Part shown: positions 45,399-53,065 of the stretch, in pieces
Position numbering within the stretch: position 1 is the first letter of the stretch
Layout of the letters: every line of letters starts with the position of its first letter
NCBI GenBank assembly: GCA_903919615.1
Contig: CAIXIX010000070.1
Coordinates: 1 to 56,071 of the forward strand
DNA: 56,071 nt
Direction: 5' to 3'
DNA from: an uncultured Chthonomonas sp.
GTDB lineage: Bacteria; Armatimonadota; Chthonomonadetes; Chthonomonadales; Chthonomonadaceae
Made by a program: the position numbers and the translations under genes
Notes under the pieces: model-generated
Seen by the model: only the letters and a program-made list of their open reading frames with translations
Databases searched by the model: none
Told to the model about the DNA's origin: nothing

Positions 45399-45926
45399 CT
45401 AGATTTTTCTCGACATTACAACGCCGTCTGTATTGGCCGAATAGAGCTGGGCTAACCTTCCTTCTACCGAGAATCCCATTTTTAAGTAGAACCGTGTCGC
45501 AGGACCATCAGCTGACGTTTCCACTTTCAACACCGAGGCGCCGCGAGAGCGGGCTATCGTTATAAGCGCATTCAGCATGGATGTTCCGTACCCGTGCCCC
45601 TGTTTTGATGGATCCACTGCGAGCCAACCGAGCCAGAGACAGCCTTCCCACCACCAGTTGGCACGATATAACCCGCAAACGCCAATACAATCGTGCTCGC
45701 ACGTGCCTTCCAACACCCAGTACTCGCAGGGTATTTGTTGATCTTGCTGGTCGGTAAGGCGTGTTTGACTCTGACCGGAACTGCAGTAAAGGGATAGGCG
45801 CCTGGCTACTTCTTCGCCGAGGTCCATAGAATTGAATGCACCACTAATGACATGCTGCAAGGCTGAAATATCACTCAACTCTAGGCGTCTTAGTAGTAAA
45901 CTATCGTCGATTTGAATTACCGACAC
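45399..45926 (-). CDS. GNAT family acetyltransferase
   Basis: 175 residues from a GTG at 45926 with AGGAGG six bases upstream, a better start than the in-frame ATG 54 bases earlier. The domain starts at once with LLRRLELSDIS. The acetyl-CoA motif is LGWLAVDPSKQGHGYGTSML, then LKVETSADGPATRFYLKMGFSVEGRLAQLY. It is close in layout to ribosomal-protein or amino-acid N-acetyltransferases; no specific substrate. The 5' end overlaps the membrane-protein gene by about 26 bases and the TIR-STAND gene follows 115 bases downstream, so the three may be one unit. Confidence 0.85.
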   Translation of the reverse strand: MSVIQIDDSLLLRRLELSDISALQHVISGAFNSMDLGEEVARRLSLYCSSGQSQTRLTDQQDQQIPCEYWVLEGTCEHDCIGVCGLYRANWWWEGCLWLGWLAVDPSKQGHGYGTSMLNALITIARSRGASVLKVETSADGPATRFYLKMGFSVEGRLAQLYSANTDGVVMSRKI

Positions 45927-46941
45927 GACGCTCCTCCTCCGGCTCGCAGAATGCAGAACTGGCGTAGGGGATGCCTTCAATCTTACATAGTAGGTAGCAA
46001 ACTCCCAGTGTCCGATCTACAGCAGTGCCATTGTAATATGCCTTTAAGTACTCCTGAAACATTTTACGCAGTCTTAGAGGGGGATTTAACGTTCCCCATT
46101 CGTTTGAGATTGGTTCAAACGGTATTAAATTCAGCCAGTAGTAGAGATACTGTTGAAGATCATCATGCGAAACGATACCGTCCCGAACAAACTTGTGAAA
46201 ATGGACAAAGTAGCTCAGGAATGTATCCATTTCATACGCAATCATGTTCTCACGCGGAGTGTGTGCATGTTTTAAATCATTGATTTCGCCAGTGTCTATA
46301 TGTCGAAATGGTATGTATTTGCTTGTGCCCTCGTCGGGAGTGAGACCATCGAGAAGATTCTGCCGGGACATTTCCACGTGCACGCGAGTTACCAATCCTG
46401 ATCTCGTTGTATCCAGATCCTCAGGCGATACTACATCGAGATCTAACCGTGCATTGTAGCCTGCATCAAATGCCTCTAGAATCCGTTTTGCGTTGATCAC
46501 GGAGCGATCCTGTGTGAACAATCGGATCTGGGTGCTGATGAATTCCGTCTTTCGCCACTGATCCTCGCGATCGCGCTGATGCTGCGACCTCATTGCCTGA
46601 ACCTGAGCCTGTCGCAACTGAAACACAGTGCCAGCGAAGCCCAGAAAGAAGACAAACGCTGTCACAAGCGGAAAGAGCTCCTTAACGTTGGAGACATTCG
46701 AGATGTCGACGGCTGCCAGTTTGCCATCGATCAGTAGGGTCTCATGGGCAACCCTTGATGTCTGCATGAAGCTGGCTCCATGGGTCTTAATCCAGACATA
46801 ACCAATTAGGAACACAAACAGGCAAAATAGTAACATGCTAAGTGCGACAAAACTCAAAGCTACTGCATCTGCTGCTGAACCAAAACGCCTGAACCAGAGA
46901 TTATGATGCGCCGGATGTGCTCTCTTTTGTTCCATCACCAT
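45901..46941 (-). CDS. Two-TM membrane protein of unknown family
   Basis: 346 residues, starting at the ATG at 46941 (or two codons later). Two hydrophobic helices (AVALSFVALSMLLFCLFVFLIGY and LVTAFVFFLGFAGTVF) enclose an extracytoplasmic loop of about 45 residues. The remaining about 220 residues are cytoplasmic, starting with a charged helix (FQLRQAQVQAMRSQHQRDREDQ) and with a phenylalanine/tyrosine-rich helical part (YFVHFHKFVRDG, YLYYWLNLIPFEPI). Similar small two-TM proteins with a helical cytoplasmic part are widespread and unclassified. I found no match to a named family. It is the first gene of the run that includes the GNAT and TIR-STAND genes. Confidence 0.65.
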   Translation of the reverse strand: MVMEQKRAHPAHHNLWFRRFGSAADAVALSFVALSMLLFCLFVFLIGYVWIKTHGASFMQTSRVAHETLLIDGKLAAVDISNVSNVKELFPLVTAFVFFLGFAGTVFQLRQAQVQAMRSQHQRDREDQWRKTEFISTQIRLFTQDRSVINAKRILEAFDAGYNARLDLDVVSPEDLDTTRSGLVTRVHVEMSRQNLLDGLTPDEGTSKYIPFRHIDTGEINDLKHAHTPRENMIAYEMDTFLSYFVHFHKFVRDGIVSHDDLQQYLYYWLNLIPFEPISNEWGTLNPPLRLRKMFQEYLKAYYNGTAVDRTLGVCYLLCKIEGIPYASSAFCEPEEERRVGNSNRR

Positions 46942-47236
46942 TCCGTCCTTAGCCAGGGGCTTCGCCGCATAATAATCTGATAGGTACTAACCGATTAGCC
47001 CGATGCATGATTGTGACACCACTTCCGTGACGACATCGTAACCAAACGGCCATTTTTCTTATTCTATTTCCGATTGATCGTACCTTTTTATGCAAATGCG
47101 AGCGTCGCACAGATTTCTGGGAGCATCCTCTAGCCTCTTGCATTTTCTGCGCGTTCAGTTCGGCCAGTCCGTGACAAGGATTCGCACACAGAAAACGGGA
47201 AAATTCACAGTAAGTAAGCAATGAGAGGATACACGG

Positions 47237-48691
47237 ATGGCATATCCAGAGTACGAGATAATTGGAGAATCAATTCAGCGCGAAATGACCGAGAAGTCAA
47301 TTCCTTCTCTGGCCGTGGCTGCGGCAAGGGATGGCGAGATCACTTGGGAAAAGGCCTTTGGCTGGTCGAACCGCGAACTCAGGGTTCCTGCTACGGTTCA
47401 CACACCCTACTCTCTCGCCTCTATTAGCAAGCCGATCACGACGACAGGGCTAATGATTCTTGCCGAACGCGGGCTGCTGGATCTCGATGCGCCCATAAAC
47501 AATTATCTCGGCAGCGCAAAGATAAAGGCGGTATTCGGTGATGCGGATAAGGCGACGATAAGAAGTATCGCAAACCACACCTCCGGTTTGCCACTGCACT
47601 ATCAGTTCTTCTATGCCGATGAACCCTATTCCCGCCCAAGCATGGATGAGACGATTCGGCGATATGGAAATCTGGTTCGCGCTCCCGGCGAGCGTGTACA
47701 ATACTCGAACCTGGGATTTGGAATTCTCGACTATCTGATAGTTCGGCTAAGCGAGAAGAGCTATCGCGATTTCATGCGTGAAGAGGTGTTCCAGCCCCTC
47801 GGAATGTTTCAATCCTCGGTGGACTTGACCCCACAGCTCGAGGCGAACCAGGCGGTTAGATATGGGGCAGATGGAGTGCCCTACCCCTTTTACGACTTCG
47901 ACCATCCCGGCGGATCCGCTATCTACGCCAGCGCACACGACCTGGTAAGGTTTGGACTGCTGCACGCAGGTTGTCTCATGAGCGACATGCGTCAGATATT
48001 AAAGCCCGAGACTCTGGTCGCAATGCGAACGCCTGTCAATGGTCCGGATGAACCGTACCTGTTCGGTGTCGGATGGAGATGTGAGGTCGACACGGACGGC
48101 GTGCAGGTAATCAGCCACAGCGGAGGCATGGGTGGTGTTAGCACCGCTCTTCTTATTGCTCCAGAACAGCATGTGTCTGTGACAGCTCTTGCGAATTTCG
48201 GCTGCAATCTGCCACATCGTGTTGCAGAAGAAATGCTGGCGTACCTGCTGCCGGACGTTGGAAAACGGCGAAGTGAAGCCCGCGAGCGACGAAAAGAGGA
48301 GGAAGCCGCAAAGCCACCTTACAAATGGGAGCCTGTCGAAGAAATTATCGGTGAATGGATCGGAACCGTACAGGTCTACGATCGAGAACTTCCGCTCACA
48401 ATCACAGTTAAACCGTATGGCGACGTGCATGTAAAGCTGGATAATCAGCTCACTGCGCTCGTGAATGAACCCAAATTCCGCGACGGTAACTTCGTTGGCA
48501 TTTTCGTGGGTGATCTGGACGTCGAAGACGTCAATCGCCGGCCACATCGCCTGCATCTAGACCTGAAATGGCGAGGCGAAGAGATGACAGGCTGCGCCAT
48601 CGCCGTAACACATATAGAACGCGGGGAAGGTGGCGCGAGTGGCCGAAGAATGGGCAATGCGCTCAGCTTCCCCTGCAGACTTCAGAGGTGA
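47237..48691 (+). CDS. Serine hydrolase (beta-lactamase class C / penicillin-binding-like)
   Basis: 484 residues with no signal peptide. The class C triad motifs are S62-I-S-K65 (SxxK), YSN in RVQYSNLGFG, and HSGG (H-x-G) in VISHSGGMGG. After about residue 350 comes a glutamate-rich linker and a small beta-rich C-terminal domain (about 100 residues). This matches the serine beta-lactamase-related hydrolase/esterase family, whose members hydrolyse peptides or esters; cytoplasmic location is unusual for a resistance enzyme. The ATG has GAGAGGAT upstream. The next gene is convergent, three bases away. Confidence 0.88.
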   Translation: MAYPEYEIIGESIQREMTEKSIPSLAVAAARDGEITWEKAFGWSNRELRVPATVHTPYSLASISKPITTTGLMILAERGLLDLDAPINNYLGSAKIKAVFGDADKATIRSIANHTSGLPLHYQFFYADEPYSRPSMDETIRRYGNLVRAPGERVQYSNLGFGILDYLIVRLSEKSYRDFMREEVFQPLGMFQSSVDLTPQLEANQAVRYGADGVPYPFYDFDHPGGSAIYASAHDLVRFGLLHAGCLMSDMRQILKPETLVAMRTPVNGPDEPYLFGVGWRCEVDTDGVQVISHSGGMGGVSTALLIAPEQHVSVTALANFGCNLPHRVAEEMLAYLLPDVGKRRSEARERRKEEEAAKPPYKWEPVEEIIGEWIGTVQVYDRELPLTITVKPYGDVHVKLDNQLTALVNEPKFRDGNFVGIFVGDLDVEDVNRRPHRLHLDLKWRGEEMTGCAIAVTHIERGEGGASGRRMGNALSFPCRLQR

Positions 48692-48694
48692 GGC

Positions 48695-50449
48695 TTACGG
48701 CAGGTTTGCGTCGGCAATGGCTCTTCTCCTGCCAGTAAAACAATCTGCAAACAGACTGGGATCGGCTTTTGGCTCTCTATCGTACGTCAGCAGTCCGTTC
48801 AACTCCAGCTCGACATCCGTAAGCTGCGTGTAGACAAAGCCTGAGAGGTTTGCAGCCTCAAACAACTGGGTCGTTTGAAAGCAAATTCCAGTCAGCAAAC
48901 TATCTGCATCCTTAGCTGTCTGGTAGCCCCAGCCGCCTGCCCAGGTGTGCCCCAGAATTGGCAACGCGATTCCGCCAAATTCTCCAACGACTTTTGGCTT
49001 TAGGGGCACTTCGACACCGTGACGCAGCAGTTCGTTACCGTAGTCATGCACATCATCGACATCGGTGAGCGACCTTTGGGTCCATCCCGAGGCGTCGGTT
49101 ATCGGTCGAACTGAATCCAATGAGCGCGTCAGCAGCACGATCTCATCCTGGAACTCCTCCGGATTACCCCAATTTTCGTTGAAGGGAATCCAGTGAAGAA
49201 TACAGGGATATCCTCGAAGGGTGTCCATCACTTCTTGCCACTCCGCAGTAAAGTTTGCTTTCGCCTCGGACGAGTTAAGATTATGCGGAGATGGCATATC
49301 CTGCCATACTGCTATACCAAGCACATCGCACCAGTAGTACCACCGGGGATCTTCGATTTTCACGTGTTTGCGTGCGACATTGAATCCGAGCTTCTTCGTC
49401 ATCTCCACATCGTATCGAATCGCATCATCTGTCGGCGGCGTCAGAATCCCGTCGGGCCAGTAGCCCTGATCTAAGACGCCACGTACAAAGAACGGTTCGC
49501 CATTTAGCACAAGGCGAGCGTTTTCGATGCAGTAGGAACGAAATGCCGAATAGGAGGTAAAACTGTCGAGCTCAATACCATCGCGCACGATTGTGACATC
49601 GATATCGTATAGCGCTGGACTATCGGGGCTCCAGTGCTCTGGATCAGGAACACTGATGATCACCACACCGCTGGCCGTAATGTCTGCAGACTCTGAAGCA
49701 AGCTGTGCGCCGTTTCGAAATACTTTGACCTGTGCCGTAACTGTACTCTCGTCGGTTAGTTTCACCAATACACACAGCGTAGAGTTCTCGAGGTCAGATT
49801 CTGTTCGGAATGAGGCGACTGAAGTTGTGCTCACTGGTTCGATCCAGACGGATTGCCAGATTCCGGTCGTGCGCGTGTACCAGATCCCTTCGGTTCCCAA
49901 CTGCTTACCACGAGGCTGAAATCCTGTTGTTTTTGGATCGGCCGGATCGTACACCGAGACCACAACTTCCTGTTCATCACCAGGAACCAGTGCATCTGTA
50001 ATGTCAAGAGAAAAGGGAGCGTAACCGCCGATATGGCTCCCCGCACTCACTCCATTGACATAGACTGTCGCCTGCCAGTCCACCGCGCCGAAATTCAGCT
50101 TTATGCGCTTGCCGGCTTCTCGCCAGTCTGCCGGGATTGAAAACAGTTTCCGATACCAAACATGCTCATGTATCTCTTCGCCCTTGCCTATGCCAGAGAG
50201 AGCAGCTTCAAACGTAAACGGCACAAGGATCTGCTCATTAAGGTCGGTTTCGCTCTGCCAGCCTAGCGCTTGGCCAGCACCACCGTCATCAAATGCAAAC
50301 TGCCAGATTCCGTTGAGGCTCAACCATTCTTTGCGAACCAATAGTGGGCGGGGGTATTCCGGCCTCGGTTGTGCTGGAGATACATCGGCAGCCCATCGCG
50401 TCGTCAGTGGCGCTGGCGCCGGTTTCCAGGTCGAATCTGTTGAAGTCAT
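48695..50449 (-). CDS. Glycoside hydrolase family 2 enzyme (beta-glycosidase)
   Basis: 584 residues, shorter than LacZ but normal for small GH2 enzymes. The N-terminal jelly-roll (about 1-185) contains GIWQFAFDDGG and LNFGAVDWQATVYVNG, the usual sugar-binding-domain signature. An immunoglobulin-like domain (about 190-290) follows, then a TIM barrel. The acid/base glutamate is in WIPFNENWG and the nucleophile glutamate in VVGEFGG. GH2 includes beta-galactosidases, glucuronidases and mannosidases; specificity is open. No signal peptide, so intracellular. The following beta-propeller gene lies on the same strand but has a strong terminator after it, so the GH2 gene is probably its own unit. Confidence 0.9.
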   Translation of the reverse strand: MTSTDSTWKPAPAPLTTRWAADVSPAQPRPEYPRPLLVRKEWLSLNGIWQFAFDDGGAGQALGWQSETDLNEQILVPFTFEAALSGIGKGEEIHEHVWYRKLFSIPADWREAGKRIKLNFGAVDWQATVYVNGVSAGSHIGGYAPFSLDITDALVPGDEQEVVVSVYDPADPKTTGFQPRGKQLGTEGIWYTRTTGIWQSVWIEPVSTTSVASFRTESDLENSTLCVLVKLTDESTVTAQVKVFRNGAQLASESADITASGVVIISVPDPEHWSPDSPALYDIDVTIVRDGIELDSFTSYSAFRSYCIENARLVLNGEPFFVRGVLDQGYWPDGILTPPTDDAIRYDVEMTKKLGFNVARKHVKIEDPRWYYWCDVLGIAVWQDMPSPHNLNSSEAKANFTAEWQEVMDTLRGYPCILHWIPFNENWGNPEEFQDEIVLLTRSLDSVRPITDASGWTQRSLTDVDDVHDYGNELLRHGVEVPLKPKVVGEFGGIALPILGHTWAGGWGYQTAKDADSLLTGICFQTTQLFEAANLSGFVYTQLTDVELELNGLLTYDREPKADPSLFADCFTGRRRAIADANLP

Positions 50450-50481
50450 TATTATCTATCCATCTCCATCGTTGTCCAATT

Positions 50482-50521
50482 CAAAAACGAAGCGCCCCAC
50501 GGCAATAAGCCAGGGGGCGCT
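50482..50521 (-). terminator. Rho-independent terminator after the beta-propeller gene
   Basis: Perfect eight-base stem AGCGCCCC/GGGGCGCT around a 15-base loop (50491-50521), followed on the minus strand by TCGTTTTTGA. It lies about 35 bases after the stop of the gene at 50557 and ends the ROK-to-propeller transcript before the GH2 gene. Confidence 0.8.
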
Positions 50522-50556
50522 GCTATTCAATGCCTCCAGGTAAATTTGGTGTGATG

Positions 50557-51513
50557 TTACCTGATTACTTTTCCCTTTACATCAAGGATCTGCGCTGCTG
50601 CGGTATCGTTGCCGAGCGCTTCCCAGTTCTTAAGGGACCACACGACCTGCTTATCTCGCGTCACTTCGATTAGCTGTGGATTTGTCTCGCCAGCGTGCGT
50701 ATTCCCGATAACGATATGGCCATTCGGCAGAACTTCAAGCGTGGTAACCCAGAAGAACTGGATGCCCGGCAGATCCTTGTAGCCAAGCTTCCAGACGACT
50801 TCGCCCTTTGGCGTCACTTCGATCACCCTGTTACCATTGCCGCAAGCCATCAGTGTGTTCCCGCTGGGCAGACGAACAGCGTCGAACACGTTGATGCCGT
50901 GTCCGTCGTGGCCATCCGTTGCAGGATGATCGTCGAGATCCAGAGTGTAGCTCCAAACAACTTTGCCCGTACGATCATATTCGCGCACGACGCCGTCGCC
51001 CTCATGGCAAGCCAGAATGTGACCATTCCTGAGCTCACGCACCAGGCGTGTATCCCGATGCGGATTAGGGTGATCCACCGTGAGCGGCATCGAAAACACG
51101 ATCTTGTCGTCCTTATCTACCTCGATAATGCGCTGGTTTCCGCTCTCCGAAACCATGGTATCCCCGTTGGGCAACCGCTGAAACGCGTGGATCTGGACAT
51201 CTCCGCTATATCCGTCCTTAGGTACCGACGTATGCTTCCAAACAATCTGCTTCGCCGAGTTCATCTCTATGATGGTTCTGTTATCGGTATGGAACAGAAC
51301 GTTGCCATTCGGCAGCATGTGGAGATCGTGACAGGTGAATCCGCATGGAGTTTCCCATTCAACCTTACCGTTGGCATCCAGGATTACCACATGTCCGCGG
51401 TCTTGTGCAAGAACGCGGTGCGTCACAGGCTTATCGACCTGTTGAGCAATTGATGGGCCAATGACAGCAAACATTGCCGCTGTAACACCAGCGATGGTGA
51501 GGGTTGGTTTCAA
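50557..51513 (-). CDS. Secreted beta-propeller protein (PQQ/arylsulphotransferase-like repeats)
   Basis: 318 residues from a TTG at 51513, preceded by AGAGGA. Signal peptide: MKPTLTIAGVTAAMFAVIGPS, cleaved near SIAQ. The mature part is a series of about six blades of the form LPNGNVLFHTDNRTIIEMN, LPNGDTMVSESGNQRIIEVD, LPSGNTLMACGNGNRVIEV and LPNGHIVIGNTHA. Such propellers are found in arylsulphotransferase-related and PQQ-like proteins. No catalytic set is recognised, so it may bind carbohydrate or act as a cofactor-binding or structural unit. It is the last gene of the ROK-DUF1553-DUF1501 run, 52 bases after DUF1501. Confidence 0.75.
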   Translation of the reverse strand: MKPTLTIAGVTAAMFAVIGPSIAQQVDKPVTHRVLAQDRGHVVILDANGKVEWETPCGFTCHDLHMLPNGNVLFHTDNRTIIEMNSAKQIVWKHTSVPKDGYSGDVQIHAFQRLPNGDTMVSESGNQRIIEVDKDDKIVFSMPLTVDHPNPHRDTRLVRELRNGHILACHEGDGVVREYDRTGKVVWSYTLDLDDHPATDGHDGHGINVFDAVRLPSGNTLMACGNGNRVIEVTPKGEVVWKLGYKDLPGIQFFWVTTLEVLPNGHIVIGNTHAGETNPQLIEVTRDKQVVWSLKNWEALGNDTAAAQILDVKGKVIR

Positions 51514-51565
51514 TGAATAGTCCTCTCAGAGAGCATAGTAACTGTAAGATACGAATGTGAACGGG

Positions 51566-53017
51566 CTAGATAATCTGGTGGATCGGCTCTGTGTGTTCTA
51601 CGCCTACGAGTTTTTGGTTCAGACCACCATAGAAATAGCTAAGGCGATTGGGATCGATACCCATCTGGTTCAAAACGGTAGCATGGAGATGCTTCACTTT
51701 AAAGGGGTCCTGGATCGCTCTGCTACCGAGTTCATCCGTCTCGCCGACACTGAACCCACCGCGAACTCCGCCTCCCGCCATCCACATGGTGAAGCCGAAG
51801 CAGTTGTGGTCTCGCCCGGTTCCCACGGCATACTCGGCCACTGGCTGCCTTCCGAACTCGCCCCCCCAAACGATCAGGGTGCTATCCAGCATTCCGCGCT
51901 GTTTCAGATCTTTGATCAAGCCTGCGATTGGCAGATCGGTTTCACCAGCATGCAGCGTATGGTTTTCCATGATGTCGTTATGAGCATCCCAAGTGGTCTC
52001 TGTGTGATTGCCACCAGAATATATCTGAATAAAGCGCACGCCACGTTCCACGAGCCGTCGAGCCATCAAGCACTGGCTTCCAAACACTTCGGTCTTCTTG
52101 CTGTTAAGGCCATACATCTCTTTTATGTGCTCTGGCTCGCTATGTACGTCTGTTGCTTCTGGCGCCGAAGATTGCATCCGGTAGGCTAACTCGTAACTCG
52201 CTATTCTCGCAGCCAGGTTAGAGTTGTCTCCACGCATGGCCTCATGCTCAGAATCGTATTCGCGAATCGTATCGAGCATCTGCCTTTGCATGGCATCGCT
52301 TTCGCTCTCCGGCCGCTTGAGATTCATAATGGGAGTTGCGCCAGAGTTAACCACCGTAGCCTGGTATGAAGCGGGCATATATCCGCTGCTCCAGTTTTTG
52401 GCCCCGCTAATCGGTCCTCCACGTGGATCGAGCATTACTACAAAACCGGGCAGGTTTTGATTTACCGTACCAAGACCATAGTTAACCCAGGACCCGATGC
52501 ATGGCGAGCCACTTAGGATCTTGCCCGTATTCATCTGCAGCATAGCAGAACCATGAATAGGAGAATCCGCCGTCATCGATTTGATGAACGCGATATCATC
52601 TATCACAGTGGTAAGGTGCGGGAACAGATCGGATACCCACGCGCCAGACTGGCCATACTGTTTGAAATTCCATTTCGGCTCTACAATTCGTCCCTCGTTC
52701 TTATGTCCGCCCCGGCCGAATGTCGTGACCTTTATTGTTTTGCCGTCCATCCCCTTCATGCCAGGCTTATAGTCGAAGGTATCTATATGGCTCGGCCCGC
52801 CATACATGTATAGGAAGATAACACTCTTGGCTTTAGCAGGAAAGTGTGGTTTTTTCGGCGACAGTGGGTTGTCAAATTTTGTTACGCCATCTGCAGCATA
52901 GGCCTGTGAGTCTATAAAGCCATCTTCTGCCAGCATCGCCGCTAGCGCAACGGAGGTAAACCCGCCGCCGGCCTGCCATATAAACTCCCGCCTGGTTCTT
53001 CCACATGGAACGCTCAT
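51566..53017 (-). CDS. DUF1501 family protein (Tat-exported)
   Basis: 483 residues. The N-terminus has a twin-arginine signal (TRREF at about 8-12, then hydrophobic). It belongs to the alkaline-phosphatase-like DUF1501 family of Planctomycetota and neighbours. Conserved stretches are IFLYMYGGPSHIDTFDYKPG, FGRGGHKNEGRIVEPKW, WDAHNDIMENH and IVWGGEFGRQP. It lies directly downstream of a PSCyt1-DUF1549-DUF1553 gene, the standard pairing, and is presumably exported with it. The start at 53017 has AAAGGA upstream. Confidence 0.92.
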   Translation of the reverse strand: MSVPCGRTRREFIWQAGGGFTSVALAAMLAEDGFIDSQAYAADGVTKFDNPLSPKKPHFPAKAKSVIFLYMYGGPSHIDTFDYKPGMKGMDGKTIKVTTFGRGGHKNEGRIVEPKWNFKQYGQSGAWVSDLFPHLTTVIDDIAFIKSMTADSPIHGSAMLQMNTGKILSGSPCIGSWVNYGLGTVNQNLPGFVVMLDPRGGPISGAKNWSSGYMPASYQATVVNSGATPIMNLKRPESESDAMQRQMLDTIREYDSEHEAMRGDNSNLAARIASYELAYRMQSSAPEATDVHSEPEHIKEMYGLNSKKTEVFGSQCLMARRLVERGVRFIQIYSGGNHTETTWDAHNDIMENHTLHAGETDLPIAGLIKDLKQRGMLDSTLIVWGGEFGRQPVAEYAVGTGRDHNCFGFTMWMAGGGVRGGFSVGETDELGSRAIQDPFKVKHLHATVLNQMGIDPNRLSYFYGGLNQKLVGVEHTEPIHQII

Positions 53018-53065
53018 TACTCAATCCTTTCGAGCTTCTGCCCGGTGAGACCAATACAGACCGCA

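Noticed and set aside
46949-47221. 90-residue minus-strand frame
   Set aside because: Composition is atypical (Cys/Arg/His-rich), no Shine-Dalgarno, no family; the region is an intergenic gap of about 295 bases.
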